Below, one piece after another: positions 44,294 to 55,593 of a stretch of 64,000 nt of DNA. The position numbers and the translations under genes were made by a program. Positions within the stretch are counted from its first letter, which is position 1; the number at the start of each line of letters is the position of its first letter. The DNA is taken from positions 1-64,000 of the forward strand of contig NZ_JASSOT010000052.1 of the NCBI RefSeq assembly GCF_030238365.1. Direction: 5' to 3'. The notes under the pieces are model-generated. The model had not been told where the DNA came from and did no database searches. It saw only the letters and a list, made by a program, of their open reading frames with translations. The DNA comes from Lelliottia wanjuensis. GTDB lineage: Bacteria > Pseudomonadota > Gammaproteobacteria > Enterobacterales > Enterobacteriaceae.

Positions 44294-45082
44294 ATGTATG
44301 TTGCGGTTGGGCAGTTCGCGGTAACGGCTGACTGGGAAGAGAATGCCCGCCAGTGCGTCGCCTTAATGGCACAGGCGGCACGTCAGGGAGCAGCGCTTTT
44401 AGTGCTGCCTGAAGCGCTGCTGGCGCGTGATGACAACGATCCGGATCTCTCGGTAAAGTCTGCGCAATCTCTTGAGGGCGGTTTTTTGCAGCGGCTGCTG
44501 GCAGAAAGCCTTCGCAATGATCTCACCACGGTGCTGACCGTCCATGTGCCGACGACGCCGGGCAGGGCGGCGAATACGCTGGTGGTGCTGCGCGAAGGGA
44601 AAGTCATTGAACAGTACGCCAAGCTCCATCTCTATGATGCGTTTAGTATTCAGGAATCACGGCTGGTCGATCGGGGCCACCAGATCCCGCCGCTGATTGA
44701 CGTCGGAGGGTTCAGGCTGGGGCTGATGACCTGCTACGATTTGCGCTTCCCGGAGATGGCGCTGAATCTGGCCCTGGCGGGAGCGGAAGTGCTGGTCTTG
44801 CCTGCCGCGTGGGTCAAAGGGCCGCTCAAAGAGCATCACTGGGCAACGCTACTGGCGGCGCGGGCGCTGGACACCACCTGCTATATCGTCGCGGCGGGAG
44901 AGTGTGGTAACAAGAATATCGGTCAGAGCCGGGTTATCGACCCGCTGGGTGTGACTATTGCCGCGGCGGCAGAAGCCCCGGCCTTGCTGATGGCTGAAAT
45001 TGACCGCGAGCGGGTGACACAAGCGCGGCGGCAATTGCCGGTTCTTAACAACCGACGCTTTGCGCCACCGCAATTATTGTGA
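44294..45082 (+). CDS. ybeM: Deaminated glutathione amidase YbeM (nitrilase family)
   Basis: C-N hydrolase of the Nit1 class, which cleaves deaminated glutathione. 262 residues from [11 protein letters not shown] 44279 is possible, but ATG 44294 has the better GGGGGA site. The catalytic triad is complete: Glu40 (LLVLPEALL), Lys110 (YAKLHLYDA) and Cys147 ([10 protein letters not shown]). E. coli K-12 carries a disrupted ybeM; this copy is full length. Followed by tatE on the same strand. Confidence 0.92.
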   Translation: MYVAVGQFAVTADWEENARQCVALMAQAARQGAALLVLPEALLARDDNDPDLSVKSAQSLEGGFLQRLLAESLRNDLTTVLTVHVPTTPGRAANTLVVLREGKVIEQYAKLHLYDAFSIQESRLVDRGHQIPPLIDVGGFRLGLMTCYDLRFPEMALNLALAGAEVLVLPAAWVKGPLKEHHWATLLAARALDTTCYIVAAGECGNKNIGQSRVIDPLGVTIAAAAEAPALLMAEIDRERVTQARRQLPVLNNRRFAPPQLL

Positions 45083-45209
45083 TGTTTTTTTCATCAGAGC
45101 TTGATTCACCTTGTTACAGATTGCTATTGTGTGCGCGCGTCGAATATCCGTTAATAACATCAGGTTTTCTGGCGCTGTTTGCAGCCTGTTTTATGTGAAG
45201 AAGGTATCT

Positions 45210-45413
45210 ATGGGTGAGATTAGTATTACTAAACTGCTGGTAGTTGCGGCGCTGGTCGTCCTGCTGTTTGGTACCAAGAAGTTACGTACGCTGGGCGGAG
45301 ACCTGGGTACCGCCATTAAAGGCTTCAAAAAAGCGATGAATGACGATGATTCTTCTGCGAAGAAAACCGCAGATGATGAAGTCCCGGCTGAGAAGCTGTC
45401 GCACAAAGAGTAA
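45210..45413 (+). CDS. tatE: Twin-arginine translocase subunit TatE
   Basis: TatA paralogue of the Tat export machinery. 67 residues, start [21 protein letters not shown] with GAAGG upstream; an extension of 33 residues is rejected. One N-terminal membrane helix, then the amphipathic helix [20 protein letters not shown] and a charged tail ending EKLSHKE as in E. coli. Confidence 0.96.
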   Translation: MGEISITKLLVVAALVVLLFGTKKLRTLGGDLGTAIKGFKKAMNDDDSSAKKTADDEVPAEKLSHKE

Positions 45414-45442
45414 TGGCTATTCCTTCCAGATCTCTGGAAAGA

Positions 45443-45471
45443 AAAAAACCGGCGTAATAGCCGGTTTTTTT
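45443..45471. terminator. Bidirectional terminator between tatE and lipA
   Basis: AAAAAACCGGC-GTAATA-GCCGGTTTTTT has T-runs on both strands and separates the convergent tatE and lipA genes. Confidence 0.88.
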
Positions 45472-45493
45472 ATGCCTGAAGTGTAATAAATTA

Positions 45494-46459
45494 TTACTTC
45501 ACTTCTTCGCCTTTCGCCTGCATATCGGCATGGTAAGACGAGCGAACGAACGGGCCGCAGGCGGCATGGGTGAAGCCCATCGCCATCGCTTCGGCTTTCA
45601 TCTCATCGAACTCATCCGGGCTGACGTAGCGCTGCACCGGGAGGTGGTGACGGCTCGGCTGCAGATACTGGCCCAGGGTCAACATGGTCACGCCATGACG
45701 ACGCAGATCGCGCATCACTTCGATGATTTCGGCATTGGTTTCACCCAGACCGACCATCAAACCTGATTTGGTTGGAATGTGCGGATGCGCTTCTTTAAAG
45801 CGTTCCAGCAGCTTCAGCGACCAGTTGTAGTCTGCACCCGGACGCACCTGACGGTATACGCGCGGCACGTTTTCCAGGTTGTGGTTAAAGACGTCTGGCG
45901 GGGTAGCGGTGAGAATATCCAGCGCGCGATCCATACGACCACGGAAGTCAGGCACCAGAGTTTCAATCTTAATGGTTGGGCTTTTCTCACGAATGGCGCT
46001 GATGCAGTCAGCAAAGTGCTGAGCACCGCCGTCGCGGAGATCGTCACGGTCAACGGAGGTAATCACCACGTAGCGCAGCGCCATGTCGGCAATGGTCTGA
46101 GCCAGCTTCAGTGGCTCATTGGCGTCTGGCGCCACCGGGCGACCGTGTGCCACGTCGCAGAACGGGCAGCGACGGGTGCAAATCGCGCCCAGGATCATGA
46201 AGGTGGCCGTACCGTGGTTGAAACATTCCGCAAGGTTAGGGCAAGAGGCCTCTTCACAGACGGAGTGAAGGCCGTTCTTACGCATCGCCGCTTTGATACC
46301 CTGGATGCGTGACGAGTCAGCCGGAAGTTTGATTTTCATCCATTCCGGTTTTCTTAACAGCGCTTCGCGCTCTGTAGCCACGTTTTTAACCGGGATAAGG
46401 GCCATTTTATCGGCGTCGCGGTACTTAACACCGCGTTCCATCACAATGGGTTTACTCAT
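45494..46459 (-). CDS. lipA: Lipoyl synthase LipA
   Basis: Radical-SAM enzyme inserting two sulfurs into octanoyl groups on E2 and GcvH domains. 321 residues. The auxiliary 4Fe-4S ligands are Cys68, Cys73 and Cys79 ([12 protein letters not shown]). The radical-SAM cluster is CTRRCPFC at 94-101. GGLMVGLGE-type segment and the final ARSSYHAD-like SSYHADMQA are conserved. Together with lipB it forms the lipoate synthesis pair, separated by ybeF as in E. coli. Confidence 0.98.
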   Translation of the reverse strand: MSKPIVMERGVKYRDADKMALIPVKNVATEREALLRKPEWMKIKLPADSSRIQGIKAAMRKNGLHSVCEEASCPNLAECFNHGTATFMILGAICTRRCPFCDVAHGRPVAPDANEPLKLAQTIADMALRYVVITSVDRDDLRDGGAQHFADCISAIREKSPTIKIETLVPDFRGRMDRALDILTATPPDVFNHNLENVPRVYRQVRPGADYNWSLKLLERFKEAHPHIPTKSGLMVGLGETNAEIIEVMRDLRRHGVTMLTLGQYLQPSRHHLPVQRYVSPDEFDEMKAEAMAMGFTHAACGPFVRSSYHADMQAKGEEVK

Positions 46460-46620
46460 AGCGTGCGTGTTCCAGTTGCGAAATTCGAGGGAAAGCGTTT
46501 CAATTCAAGGGAATGTTGTATTTATCAACTATTTTTGAACGAACGACAGGCAGTATATCATTGATAAGGGCGATAAAGCAGCCTGTGAGGTCGCCAAATT
46601 GTAAAATAGTTGTTGTTTTG

Positions 46621-46663
46621 TGCCCTTTGCCCCCTGCGGGGCGCGGACCTGCGAGGAAGGGCA
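46621..46663 (-). terminator. Hairpin downstream of ybeF
   Basis: Outer arms TGCCCTT/AAGGGCA enclose GCCCC-CTGC-GGGGC, starting 4 bp beyond the ybeF stop. No true U-tract. Confidence 0.4.
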
Positions 46664-46666
46664 GCG

Positions 46667-47620
46667 TTAAAACGCCTGGCGGATAATATTAATCACATTC
46701 TCCAGAACCGGGTCGCGCAGGCTCAGTTTATTGTAATGCAGCGAGATCTCAATAGATTCCGCATTCAGTGGTGCATAGGGGATTTGGTCCAGCGGCCAGC
46801 ACTGACGGAGCAGACCGAACAGGCGCGAAGGCATAATCGTCAGCATATCGCTGCTGCCTATCAGCGCGGCAATCGTGAACATATTGTAACTGCTGAAGCT
46901 AATCTGGCGGTCCGGGAAGAGCTCGTTGATGCGCAGATGGAGCTGATTCAGGTTCTGCCCGTCGTTCATGAACAGCGCGTATTCGTGCTCGCGCAAATTC
47001 TCAGCGGTCGCTGGATGGTTGAGCGCCGGATGGTTTTTACGGCAGACCAGCAGCAGCCCGTCGGCATAAAGCACGCTGTGCGCCAACGAGCGGGCGCCAA
47101 TGGCGTTGCTGTCGACGATCAGATCGGTCTGGAACTGCGCAAGCTGAGTTTCTGTGTCAAGAACCGGAATGTTGCGCAGCAGGAGCTGAGGCGCTTCACG
47201 CTTCACAGCCTGATAGATAATTGGTAATACCATTGCGCCAACGGAAGGCGAGGTGCCGATGGTGATTGTCCGCTGTTTGTCATAGCTGCCGGTGAGATCC
47301 AGCGCGCCGAGAATCGACTCCAGGCCCTGGCTGATGTACTCGTGGAGGTGCGTGGCGTAAGCGGTTGGCGTGACGCCCTGACCTTTACGAATAAACAGCG
47401 GATCAGGAAATATGGCGCGCAATTTCTGAATAGACTGACTAATTGCTGACGGGGTGAGATTAAGAATTTTCGCAGCATTAACGATACCCTTGTGGACATA
47501 TACTGCCTCAAAGATCGTCAATAAATTGAGGTCAATATTACGTAAAGTCCGAAACACTTGCGGCTTGTCCTGGCCACCGGGCTCATTCAGTCGTTTAGCT
47601 GGTAAATTATTATAATCCAC
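46667..47620 (-). CDS. ybeF: LysR-family regulator YbeF
   Basis: 317 residues. N-terminal winged HTH: LNLLTIFEAVYVHKGIVNAAKI and LTPSAISQSIQKLRAIFPDPLFIRKG (about residues 30-85), then a periplasmic-binding-like effector domain. Closest to E. coli YbeF, which lies at the same place between lipA and lipB; effector and targets are unknown. An inverted repeat with LysR spacing lies just upstream. Confidence 0.92.
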   Translation of the reverse strand: MDYNNLPAKRLNEPGGQDKPQVFRTLRNIDLNLLTIFEAVYVHKGIVNAAKILNLTPSAISQSIQKLRAIFPDPLFIRKGQGVTPTAYATHLHEYISQGLESILGALDLTGSYDKQRTITIGTSPSVGAMVLPIIYQAVKREAPQLLLRNIPVLDTETQLAQFQTDLIVDSNAIGARSLAHSVLYADGLLLVCRKNHPALNHPATAENLREHEYALFMNDGQNLNQLHLRINELFPDRQISFSSYNMFTIAALIGSSDMLTIMPSRLFGLLRQCWPLDQIPYAPLNAESIEISLHYNKLSLRDPVLENVINIIRQAF

Positions 47621-47633
47621 GCTCTCACTCCGT

Positions 47634-47652
47634 ATTCATTCACAATATGAAT
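47634..47652. promoter_or_regulatory. LysR-type inverted repeat upstream of ybeF
   Basis: ATTCAT-TCACAAT-ATGAAT, a perfect 6-bp inverted repeat with LysR-like T-N11-A geometry, 13 bp upstream of the ybeF start. Possible autoregulation. The rest of 47653-47883 is AT-rich and holds nothing recognised. Confidence 0.45.
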
Positions 47653-47883
47653 GATAGTTGAATTTATATATTGTGCTTGTTGTGATCGGTAAAGTATTTT
47701 GTGGATTTCAATTGTTTAAGAAAATCAACTAGCTGAGTAATTTTCAATCAAGTGAAGGTCAATTCGCAAGGTGGTATTCACGCACTGAAATTAAACGCGG
47801 CAAAATAAGTAAACCTGCTCAAGCGCTTCGAAAATATAGAAACAATGGATTATTGTAAAGCCAAAAAGCGGGAAATAGGTGAA

Positions 47884-47904
47884 GGTCCATCAAATAAATG
47901 GACC
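47884..47904 (-). terminator. Hairpin downstream of lipB
   Basis: GGTCCAT-N7-ATGGACC, a 7-bp stem, 15 bp after the lipB stop; the U-tract is poor. Confidence 0.45.
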
Positions 47905-47919
47905 AGTATGTATAATATA

Positions 47920-48561
47920 TTAAGCGGTAATATATTCGTGCGGTGGATTGTTTAGCAGCGCTAAAAGATTACTGACAAGCCTTGGGCGAATAATATCGGG
48001 GGTGACATTTTCTACCCACTGACCCATTTGAGTCATTTCCATTCCCGCGTAGCCACAGGGATTGATGCGCAGGAAAGGCGAAAGATCCATATTGATATTG
48101 AGCGCCAGACCGTGGAATGAGCACCCTTTGCGGATACGTAAACCCAGCGAACAGATCTTCATCTCTCCGACATACACGCCCGGTGCGTCTGCACGCGGAT
48201 GCGCGTCGATGCCGTATTCTGCCAGAGTGTTAACCACCGTATTTTCCAGCAGGGTCACCAGCTCGCGAACACCAAGTTTGCGGCGTTTCAGGTTCAGCAG
48301 GACATACATCACCTGTTGGCCCGGCCCGTGATAGGTCACCTGGCCACCGCGGTCGCTCTGAATAACGGGAATATCGCCGGGAACCAGCACATGCTCTGCT
48401 TTACCCGCCTGGCCCTGAGTGAAAATCGGCAGGTGCTCGACCAGCCAAATCTCGTCGGGGGTCGTCTCATCGCGTGAGTCAGTGAAATCATGCATAGCCT
48501 GAGAGACAGGCTCATAAGGTTGCAGCCCGAGATGGCGGACAAGAATTTTATCCTGATACAA
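47920..48561 (-). CDS. lipB: Octanoyltransferase LipB
   Basis: Transfers octanoyl from acyl carrier protein to lipoyl domains, supplying LipA. 213 residues from TTG 48561, the same rare start used in E. coli ([17 protein letters not shown]). Active-site landmarks: [37 protein letters not shown] (catalytic Lys area) and [13 protein letters not shown] with the catalytic Cys. Confidence 0.96.
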   Translation of the reverse strand: MYQDKILVRHLGLQPYEPVSQAMHDFTDSRDETTPDEIWLVEHLPIFTQGQAGKAEHVLVPGDIPVIQSDRGGQVTYHGPGQQVMYVLLNLKRRKLGVRELVTLLENTVVNTLAEYGIDAHPRADAPGVYVGEMKICSLGLRIRKGCSFHGLALNINMDLSPFLRINPCGYAGMEMTQMGQWVENVTPDIIRPRLVSNLLALLNNPPHEYITA

Positions 48562-48657
48562 AACAGCAACTCCGGGGGAGGTAGCGACTTAAGGTGGGGA
48601 GAAGTATATCACAGAGGAGAAGCGGGTTACCCGGCAAAGCGGGTAACCACGAGGGGA

Positions 48658-48921
48658 CTACAGCACCATACGGACGATGTCGATATTGCCGAGCTCTTCG
48701 TAAAGGGTCTCGACCTGCTCAATATGGGTGGCCGTGATGGTGATGGAAACCGAGTGGTAGTTGCCCTTGCTGCTTGGTTTTACCGTCGGAGAGTAGTCAC
48801 CCGGCGCATGGCGCTGTACCACTTCAACCACCTGGTCAACCAGCTCCGGCAACGCCTGACCCATTACTTTGTAAGTAAACGGGGTAGGGAATTCAAGCAG
48901 TTCGTTAAGTTTGGTTTTCAT
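48658..48921 (-). CDS. ybeD: YbeD (DUF493) protein
   Basis: 87-residue protein of the DUF493 family with an ACT-like fold. [25 protein letters not shown] and [22 protein letters not shown] match E. coli YbeD. Function is not settled; its constant place between dacA and lipB hints at envelope or lipoate linkage. Confidence 0.94.
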   Translation of the reverse strand: MKTKLNELLEFPTPFTYKVMGQALPELVDQVVEVVQRHAPGDYSPTVKPSSKGNYHSVSITITATHIEQVETLYEELGNIDIVRMVL

Positions 48922-49029
48922 GTCAGCTCCGGCATTACATCAAAAAAATAATAACTCCCACGTGCGGGTGGGAGTTATCAGGATACCTAGTATATGGGGA
49001 TCAAAATCACACTTTCAAGTGTTCAATTT

Positions 49030-50241
49030 TTAACCAAACCAGTGATGGAACATCAATTTAATGTAATCAATGATTTTGCCGAAGAAATTGCCTTCAGGAA
49101 TTTCATCCAGCACCACCAGCGGACGTTGGTCGATGGTTTTGCCGTCCAGCTGGAAGTTGATGGTGCCCACCACCTGGTTTTTCTGCAATGGCGCGTGAAG
49201 TTCGCTGGTGTTCAGCACGTAGCTGGCTTTCAGGTCTTTCATGCGGCCACGAGGAATGGTCAGGTAGAGATCTTTATCTACGCCCAGGGACGCGCGATCG
49301 TTATCGCCAAACCACACCGGCTCTGACGCGAACTCTTTACCGGCTTTCAGCGGATTCACGGTTTCGAAGAAACGGAAGCCCCAGGTCAGCAGTTTTTTAC
49401 TTTCAGTTTCACGACCTTTAAAGGTACGACCACCCATCACGGCGGAGATCAGACGCATCTGGCCTTCGGTTGCGGATGCCACCAGGTTGTAACCTGCTTT
49501 ATCCGTATGGCCGGTTTTGATGCCGTCCACATTCAGGCTGTTATCCCACAGCAGACCGTTGCGGTTGGTCTGACGGATGCCGTTGAAGGTGAACTCTTTT
49601 TCTTTATAGATGGTGTATTCGTTCGGTACGTCGCGGATCAGCGCCTGGCCAATCAGCGCCATATCGCGCGCGGAGCTGTACTGGCCGTCTGCGTCCAGGC
49701 CGTGAACGGTCTGGAAGTGGCTGTTCTTCAGGCCCAGGGCGGAAACGTAGCTGTTCATCAGGCCCACGAAGGCGTCCTGGCTACCGGCTGCGAAATCGGC
49801 CATCGCCACACAGGCGTCGTTACCGGACTGCAGGTTGATACCGCGGATCAGCTGAGAAACCGGTACCTGCATGCCTGGTTTCAGGAACATCAGGGAAGAG
49901 CCTTTGAACACCGGGTTGCCGGTTGCCCAGGCATCGTTACCCACGGTGACGAGATCCGTCTCTTTGAATTTACCCGCCTTCATTGCCTGGCCGATGACGT
50001 AGCTGGTCATCATTTTGGTCAGGCTCGCAGGATCACGGCGCGAATCAGCGTTCTGTTCTGCCAGCACTTTGCCGGAGTTGTAGTCGATCAGGATGTAGGA
50101 TTCCGCGTCAATCTGCGGAACGCCAGGGATCATGGTCTTGATGTTCAGGTCATCGGCGTGAGCGGCTGAAAAAGCGGCTGCGCAAAGGGCCGTGGTCAGC
50201 GCCATGCGCTGCAAAAATCGAGCGGAGAGAGTGGTCTTCAT
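49030..50241 (-). CDS. dacA: D-alanyl-D-alanine carboxypeptidase DacA (PBP5)
   Basis: Trims the terminal D-Ala of peptidoglycan stem peptides and helps keep cell shape. 403 residues. Signal peptide to about residue 29 (FSAAHA-D). Catalytic motifs: Ser73-x-x-Lys76 (ASLTKM), SGN ([11 protein letters not shown]) and KTG ([11 protein letters not shown]). The C-terminus has an amphipathic anchor ([18 protein letters not shown]). Confidence 0.98.
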   Translation of the reverse strand: MKTTLSARFLQRMALTTALCAAAFSAAHADDLNIKTMIPGVPQIDAESYILIDYNSGKVLAEQNADSRRDPASLTKMMTSYVIGQAMKAGKFKETDLVTVGNDAWATGNPVFKGSSLMFLKPGMQVPVSQLIRGINLQSGNDACVAMADFAAGSQDAFVGLMNSYVSALGLKNSHFQTVHGLDADGQYSSARDMALIGQALIRDVPNEYTIYKEKEFTFNGIRQTNRNGLLWDNSLNVDGIKTGHTDKAGYNLVASATEGQMRLISAVMGGRTFKGRETESKKLLTWGFRFFETVNPLKAGKEFASEPVWFGDNDRASLGVDKDLYLTIPRGRMKDLKASYVLNTSELHAPLQKNQVVGTINFQLDGKTIDQRPLVVLDEIPEGNFFGKIIDYIKLMFHHWFG

Positions 50242-50380
50242 GGTCAGAACTACGACATCCGTGATGGAATTAAAAAAAGTGCCTTACTATAGCAAAAGCT
50301 ATACAGGCAGGCATCCGACTTTCAGCGTGAGTTTGTGAACGTTGGTTACACAAGCTGACAATTCGGATACCGCCGATTAA

Positions 50381-51475
50381 TTACTTCGCAACAGCGATAA
50401 ACGACTGTAACTGAGCTTCATTTTGCAGACGCTGCTGCAATGAAGCGGCCTGCGACTTGCTGGCAAAGGGTCCCATCTGGATACGCCAGACGGCCCCGTT
50501 TTGCTCAACGCGCCCCGGCACGCCAAACTTCTGGCTCAGCTGCTGCTGATACTGCTGCGCGCGCGCCTGATCGCTCACCGCACCGACCTGAACGACAAAA
50601 TTGCCGCTGCCAGAGGTCGCTGCAGGTGGGGTGACGGCGTTGGTCGCAGGCGCTGTGACCGGCGCGGGCTGAGCCACAACCGGTGCAGGTGTCGGCTCGC
50701 TGCCTTCCAGCACGCCAGAGGCCAGCGTCGTCGGTGCGCCCAGGAAACCGCTGCTGCTTACCGGCGCGCCCATAGAATCGTCGCTTTTCAGCGTGTCGTT
50801 GCTGATAGCGCGGACATTGTTCTGCGGCGTGGTGTCTTGCGGCATCGAGGTTGCGCTACCCATTCCGCTGTTCAAATCCGGACGGGCGGGCAGGGCATAA
50901 GTTTGTTTCGCCACCGTCGTACACACGGTTCCCGGGCCAGACAGCGTACCGTCTTGCGCCACGATAATCGGGTCGATGCGCACTTTGGTGTTGTTTGAGG
51001 TATTCAGACGATCGGCGGCCGCGCGGGAGAGGGAAATCACGCGGTCGTTGCCGTAAGGGCCACGATCGTTAATGCGCACCACAATCATACGACCGTTGGC
51101 GAGGTTAGTGACACGCACATAGCTTGGGATCGGCAGCGTCGGGTGCGCGGCGGTAATCTGCGCCGGGTCGAAGGCTTCACCAGAGGCGGTCAGATTGCTG
51201 CCGGGCTCTGCGTCATAAATGGCGGCAAACCCGGCCTGGCTGAAGCGAGACGGGTCCTGAACGATTTTATAGCTCTTGCCGTCGCGCTGATAATCCTGAT
51301 TCGCGGTCGCATTCAGCGGTTCGAAGACAGGGTCCGCGCCGCTGATTTCAACTACCGGACCGGTACAGGCCGCAGGCTGCGGCGGCGCGATGGTCGCCTG
51401 TTGCTGACCATCATCACTGGAACAAGCTGCAAGTAAACTTGCTGCGATGCAGATACCCAGCCACTGCTTACGCAT
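50381..51475 (-). CDS. rlpA: Septal-ring lytic transglycosylase-type lipoprotein RlpA
   Basis: Outer-membrane lipoprotein. 364 residues. Lipobox LLAAC with lipidated Cys18. Double-psi beta-barrel domain (about residues 78-175: [44 protein letters not shown]-like stretch), a long Pro/Ala/Thr linker, and a C-terminal SPOR domain (about 290-360, [20 protein letters not shown]) that binds denuded glycan at septa. Downstream of mrdB in the same operon. Confidence 0.96.
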   Translation of the reverse strand: MRKQWLGICIAASLLAACSSDDGQQQATIAPPQPAACTGPVVEISGADPVFEPLNATANQDYQRDGKSYKIVQDPSRFSQAGFAAIYDAEPGSNLTASGEAFDPAQITAAHPTLPIPSYVRVTNLANGRMIVVRINDRGPYGNDRVISLSRAAADRLNTSNNTKVRIDPIIVAQDGTLSGPGTVCTTVAKQTYALPARPDLNSGMGSATSMPQDTTPQNNVRAISNDTLKSDDSMGAPVSSSGFLGAPTTLASGVLEGSEPTPAPVVAQPAPVTAPATNAVTPPAATSGSGNFVVQVGAVSDQARAQQYQQQLSQKFGVPGRVEQNGAVWRIQMGPFASKSQAASLQQRLQNEAQLQSFIAVAK

Positions 51476-51491
51476 GGCGATCCCCTTATTG

Positions 51492-52604
51492 TTATACGCT
51501 TTTGGACAACATTTTTCTGTGGGTGTGGATAGACATCACTATCCCAAACCCGGCCATCAACACGATCAGTGCCGAGCCTCCGTAGCTCACCAGCGGCAGC
51601 GGGACGCCCACGACAGGCAGAATTCCACTCACCATACCAATATTTACGAAGACATAAACGAATAAGATCAGCATCAACCCGCCCGCCATCACGCGACCGA
51701 AGGTGGTCTGCGCGCGCGCGGCAATCCACAGACCGCGCATGATCAGCAGCAGGTAGAGGGCCAGCAAAATCAGGATACCGACCAGGCCCAGCTCCTCGGC
51801 CAGAACCGCGAAGATAAAGTCCGTGTGGCGTTCCGGCAAGAACTCCAGCTGCGACTGCGTGCCGTGCAGCCAGCCTTTGCCGCGCAGACCACCCGAGCCA
51901 ATCGCAATTTTAGACTGAATAATATGATAGCCCGCGCCCAGCGGATCGGTTTCCGGATCGAGCAACATCATGACGCGCTGACGTTGATAGTCGTGCATTA
52001 GGAAGAACCACAGTATCGGGATAAAGGCGGCCACCAGCACCACCGCAATGCCGATCAAGCGCCAGCTTAAGCCCGACAGGAACAGCACGAACAGACCGGA
52101 CAGGGCGACCAGAATCGACGTTCCGAGGTCAGGCTGCGCCGCGACCAGCAGCGTCGGCAGGAAGATCAGCACCAGCGCAATGGCGGTATTTTTCAGCGAT
52201 GGCGGGCAGACGTCGCGGTTGATAAAGCGCGCGACCATCAGCGGGACGGCGATTTTCGCGATTTCCGAGGGCTGGAAACGCACAATGCCGAGATCCAGCC
52301 AGCGCTGCGCACCTTTTGAAATCGCCCCGAAGGCATCCACCGCGACCAGCAAAATAATACAGATGAAATAGAGGTAGGGCGCCCAGCCTTCGTACACTCT
52401 CGGCGGGATTTGCGCCATCACTACCATGATCACCAGGCCCATGGCGATCTGGCCGATCTTGCGCTCCATCATGCCGATGTCCTGGCCGCTGGCGCTCCAG
52501 ATAACGAGGGCGCTGTAGGTCAGCAATGCCAGCAGGATCAGCAGCATGGCCGGGTCGATGTGGATTTTATCCCACAGCGATTTCTTGTTTGGATTATCCG
52601 TCAT
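51492..52604 (-). CDS. mrdB: Rod-shape SEDS glycosyltransferase RodA (MrdB)
   Basis: Peptidoglycan polymerase of the elongasome, partner of PBP2. 370 residues, ten membrane helices. SEDS signatures: [22 protein letters not shown] and [21 protein letters not shown], then [22 protein letters not shown]. Starts 2 bp after the mrdA stop, so it is coupled to it. Confidence 0.97.
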   Translation of the reverse strand: MTDNPNKKSLWDKIHIDPAMLLILLALLTYSALVIWSASGQDIGMMERKIGQIAMGLVIMVVMAQIPPRVYEGWAPYLYFICIILLVAVDAFGAISKGAQRWLDLGIVRFQPSEIAKIAVPLMVARFINRDVCPPSLKNTAIALVLIFLPTLLVAAQPDLGTSILVALSGLFVLFLSGLSWRLIGIAVVLVAAFIPILWFFLMHDYQRQRVMMLLDPETDPLGAGYHIIQSKIAIGSGGLRGKGWLHGTQSQLEFLPERHTDFIFAVLAEELGLVGILILLALYLLLIMRGLWIAARAQTTFGRVMAGGLMLILFVYVFVNIGMVSGILPVVGVPLPLVSYGGSALIVLMAGFGIVMSIHTHRKMLSKSV

Positions 52605-52606
52605 GA

Positions 52607-54508
52607 TTATTGGTCCTCCGCCGCAGCGGCAGCTGGGGTTTCAGCCGGCAGTTCGGTGTTGTTGTCGCCCAACATAATGTGGTCGAGGATCTGGCGCATG
52701 ATAGTACCAACTGCCGGGCCAGCGCCGCCGTTTTCGAGAATAATCGCCACCGCGACCTGCGGATTATCATAAGGCGCAAAGGCGGTCATGAGTTTATGGT
52801 CGCGCAGACGCTCGGCAATTTTATGTGCGTTATAGGTTTCGTTGGCTTTCAGGCCGAAGACCTGAGCAGTACCGGATTTGGCCGCCACTTTGTACGGAGC
52901 GCCCGCAAAATACTTATGCGCGGTCCCGTTCGGACGGTTGGCAACGCCGTACATCCCGTCTTTGGCAATTTCCCAGAAGCCGGAGTGGATATCACCCACC
53001 GGCGCTTCGTGCGGCTGTGCCCACGGCACCTGTTTGCCATCTTCGACGGTACTCATCAGCAGGTGTGGCACTTTCACCACGCCGTCGTTGATGAGGATCA
53101 TCATGGCTTTGTTCATCTGGATTGGTGTAGCGGTCCAGTAGCCCTGGCCGATACCGACCGGAATGGTATCACCCTGATACCACGGCTTTTTAAAGCGTTT
53201 CAGCTTCCACTCGCGGGTTGGCATGTTGCCGGAACGCTCTTCCGACAGATCCACGCCCGTGTAGTGGCCGTAGCCAAATTTGCTCATCCACTCCGACAGG
53301 CGGTCGATCCCCATGTCGTAGGCGACCTGATAGAAGAAGGTATCCGCCGACTCTTCCAGGGATTTGGTGACATTCAGGTGGCCGTGGCCCCATTTTTTCC
53401 AGTCGCGGTAGCGTTTTTCCGAGCCCGGCAACTGCCACCAGCCTGGGTCAAACAGGCTGGTGTTGCGATTGATGACGCCCGCGCTCAGCGCAGAGACGGC
53501 AACGTAAGGTTTCACGGTGGACGCTGGCGGGTAAACGCCCTGAGTCGCACGGTTCACCAGCGGGGTATTCGGATCGTTCAACAGGCCGGAGTAATCTTTG
53601 CTGGAGATACCATCCACGAACAGGTTCGGGTCGTAGCTTGGCATCGAGACCAGCGCCAGGATCCCGCCGGTGCGCGGATCGGTCACCACCACAGCCGCAC
53701 GGCTGCCCGCCAGCAGGGTTTCGATATACTGCTGGAGCTTGAGATCCAGCGTCAGATAAACATCGTGACCCGCCTGCGGCGGCACTTCTTTCAGCTGACG
53801 GATAACGCGGCCACGGTTGTTGACTTCAACCTCTTCATAGCCCGTCTGCCCGTGCAGCACGTCTTCGTAGAAGCGCTCGATGCCGAGTTTGCCGATATCG
53901 TGCGTCGCAGCGTAGTTCGCCAGCTTGCCGTCTTTATCGAGCCTGTCGACATCTTTATCGTTAATTTTGGAGACGTAGCCGATGACGTGCGTCAGCGCGG
54001 AGCCGTAAGGGTAGAAGCGGCGTTTATAGCCTTTGACCTCAACGCCAGGGAAGCGGTACTGATTCACCGCAAAGCGGGCGACCTGAACTTCCGTGAGGTT
54101 AGTTTTAACGGCGATGGAGGTGAAGCGGTGCGAACGGGCGCGCTCTTTCTTGAAGGCGGCGATGTCATCATCGGTGAGATCGACCACGCCTTTCAGGGCG
54201 TCCAGCGTGTCCTGCACGTTATCGACTTTTTCCGGCATCATCTCGATTTGATAGATGGTGCGGTTTAACGCCAGCGGCGTGCCGTTACGATCGTAGATAA
54301 TGCCGCGGCTTGGCGCGATGGGCACCAGCTTGATACGGTTTTCGTTGGAGCGCGTTTGATAGTCGGTAAAGCGGACGATTTGCAGATTGTAGAGGTTGGC
54401 GACAAGTACGCCAGACAGCAGCAAAATCCCGGTAAAAGCGACCAGCGCCCGGCGCACAAACAGCGCGGACTCAGCCGTATAGTCGCGAAAAGAATTCTGT
54501 AGTTTCAT
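52607..54508 (-). CDS. mrdA: Penicillin-binding protein 2 (MrdA)
   Basis: Elongation-specific D,D-transpeptidase. 633 residues. N-terminal membrane anchor ([18 protein letters not shown], about 28-45), pedestal domain, then the transpeptidase with Ser330 in PPASTVKP (the same number as in E. coli), Lys333, the SxD motif in LEESADTFF, and KSGTAQVFG. Transcribed ahead of mrdB. Confidence 0.98.
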   Translation of the reverse strand: MKLQNSFRDYTAESALFVRRALVAFTGILLLSGVLVANLYNLQIVRFTDYQTRSNENRIKLVPIAPSRGIIYDRNGTPLALNRTIYQIEMMPEKVDNVQDTLDALKGVVDLTDDDIAAFKKERARSHRFTSIAVKTNLTEVQVARFAVNQYRFPGVEVKGYKRRFYPYGSALTHVIGYVSKINDKDVDRLDKDGKLANYAATHDIGKLGIERFYEDVLHGQTGYEEVEVNNRGRVIRQLKEVPPQAGHDVYLTLDLKLQQYIETLLAGSRAAVVVTDPRTGGILALVSMPSYDPNLFVDGISSKDYSGLLNDPNTPLVNRATQGVYPPASTVKPYVAVSALSAGVINRNTSLFDPGWWQLPGSEKRYRDWKKWGHGHLNVTKSLEESADTFFYQVAYDMGIDRLSEWMSKFGYGHYTGVDLSEERSGNMPTREWKLKRFKKPWYQGDTIPVGIGQGYWTATPIQMNKAMMILINDGVVKVPHLLMSTVEDGKQVPWAQPHEAPVGDIHSGFWEIAKDGMYGVANRPNGTAHKYFAGAPYKVAAKSGTAQVFGLKANETYNAHKIAERLRDHKLMTAFAPYDNPQVAVAIILENGGAGPAVGTIMRQILDHIMLGDNNTELPAETPAAAAAEDQ

Positions 54509-54536
54509 CCGCTGCTTAATTTGCCCTGGTCAATCA

Positions 54537-55004
54537 TTACTCACGGTGATAAGGGTGGTTGGTAGTAATGCTCCACGCGCGATACAAGCTTTCTGCCACC
54601 AGTACCCGAACCAGCGGGTGAGGCAGTGTCAACGCGGAGAGGGACCAACTTTGTTCTGCGGCCGCTTTGCAGGCGGGGGACAACCCTTCGGGACCGCCAA
54701 TCAACAGACTGACGTCGCGGCCATCCTGCTTCCAGCGCTCCAGTTCGTGCGCCAGCTGCGGCGTATCCCAGGGTTTGCCTGGGATGTCGAGGGTGACAAT
54801 GCGGTTCTTGCCAGCGGCCGCCAGCATGAGCTCACCCTCTTTTTCGAGAATACGTTTGATATCCGCGTTCTTGCCGCGCTTTCCTGCTGGGATCTCCACC
54901 AGTTCGAACGGCATGTCTTTGGGAAAACGACGCAGATATTCAGTAAAACCCGTCTGTACCCAGTCCGGCATTTTCGTGCCGACGGCTACCAGTTGCAACT
55001 TCAC
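54537..55004 (-). CDS. rlmH: 23S rRNA pseudouridine-1915 N3-methyltransferase RlmH
   Basis: SPOUT-class methyltransferase acting on helix 69 of assembled ribosomes. 155 residues, as in E. coli. The knotted SAM site is visible: [14 protein letters not shown] and [26 protein letters not shown], ending NHPYHRE. Starts 3 bp after the rsfS stop, sharing its operon. Confidence 0.97.
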   Translation of the reverse strand: MKLQLVAVGTKMPDWVQTGFTEYLRRFPKDMPFELVEIPAGKRGKNADIKRILEKEGELMLAAAGKNRIVTLDIPGKPWDTPQLAHELERWKQDGRDVSLLIGGPEGLSPACKAAAEQSWSLSALTLPHPLVRVLVAESLYRAWSITTNHPYHRE

Positions 55005-55007
55005 GCA

Positions 55008-55325
55008 TTAACCCCAGAGTTTTTCCAGCTCATACAGACGACGGCTCTCTTCCTGCATGACGTGAACGATCACATCGCCGAGGTCAACAACAACCCAGTC
55101 AGCAATGGCTTCGCCTTCTACGCCGAGAGGCATCAGACCGGCTTTACGTGATTCCTGAACCACATGGTCAGCGATAGAGGCAACGTGGCGAGTGGAAGTG
55201 CCGGTGCAAATGATCATGCAGTCGGTGATACTGGATTTACCATGAACGTCGATAGTGATGATGTCCTGACCTTTCAGGTCATCAATTTTGTCGATAACAA
55301 AATCCTGGAGTTCTTTACCCTGCAA
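55008..55325 (-). CDS. rsfS: Ribosome silencing factor RsfS
   Basis: Binds uL14 and blocks subunit joining in starvation. 105 residues from TTG 55325, giving [27 protein letters not shown] lies five bases upstream and the length equals E. coli. An ATG 30 bp upstream is less likely. Conserved core [19 protein letters not shown] and [26 protein letters not shown]. Confidence 0.95.
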   Translation of the reverse strand: MQGKELQDFVIDKIDDLKGQDIITIDVHGKSSITDCMIICTGTSTRHVASIADHVVQESRKAGLMPLGVEGEAIADWVVVDLGDVIVHVMQEESRRLYELEKLWG

Positions 55326-55593
55326 GTTTTCCCCCTGGTGAGTGAAGTTGAGCAACGATTAAATGGATAGCTCGGCAGTATACCTTAACTGACGGCTGTG
55401 TCGGGACAAATGTCACCTGACGGACTTTTTAAGGCGGGTATCATCCCATCCCCGGCCTGACAATGCATCGCCATTTTTGTAAAACAATTTCTGTAAGGTA
55501 ACGACTGGCAGGAAGTCAGGCTGCGGAGGATATCAGCCTGAAAAGGGCTGTCAATGGCAGGGCGGTGAATTACCTGAATTTTCGCGTATCACC
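55326..55593. other. Intergenic gap where E. coli has cobC
   Basis: 268 bp between nadD and rsfS with no ORF. E. coli carries cobC (alpha-ribazole phosphatase) here. I see no recognisable remnant of it in any frame. Presumably it holds the rsfS promoter. Confidence 0.6.

Noticed and set aside
52610-54268. 552-codon open frame on the plus strand
   Set aside because: Antisense shadow of mrdA, no recognisable motif.
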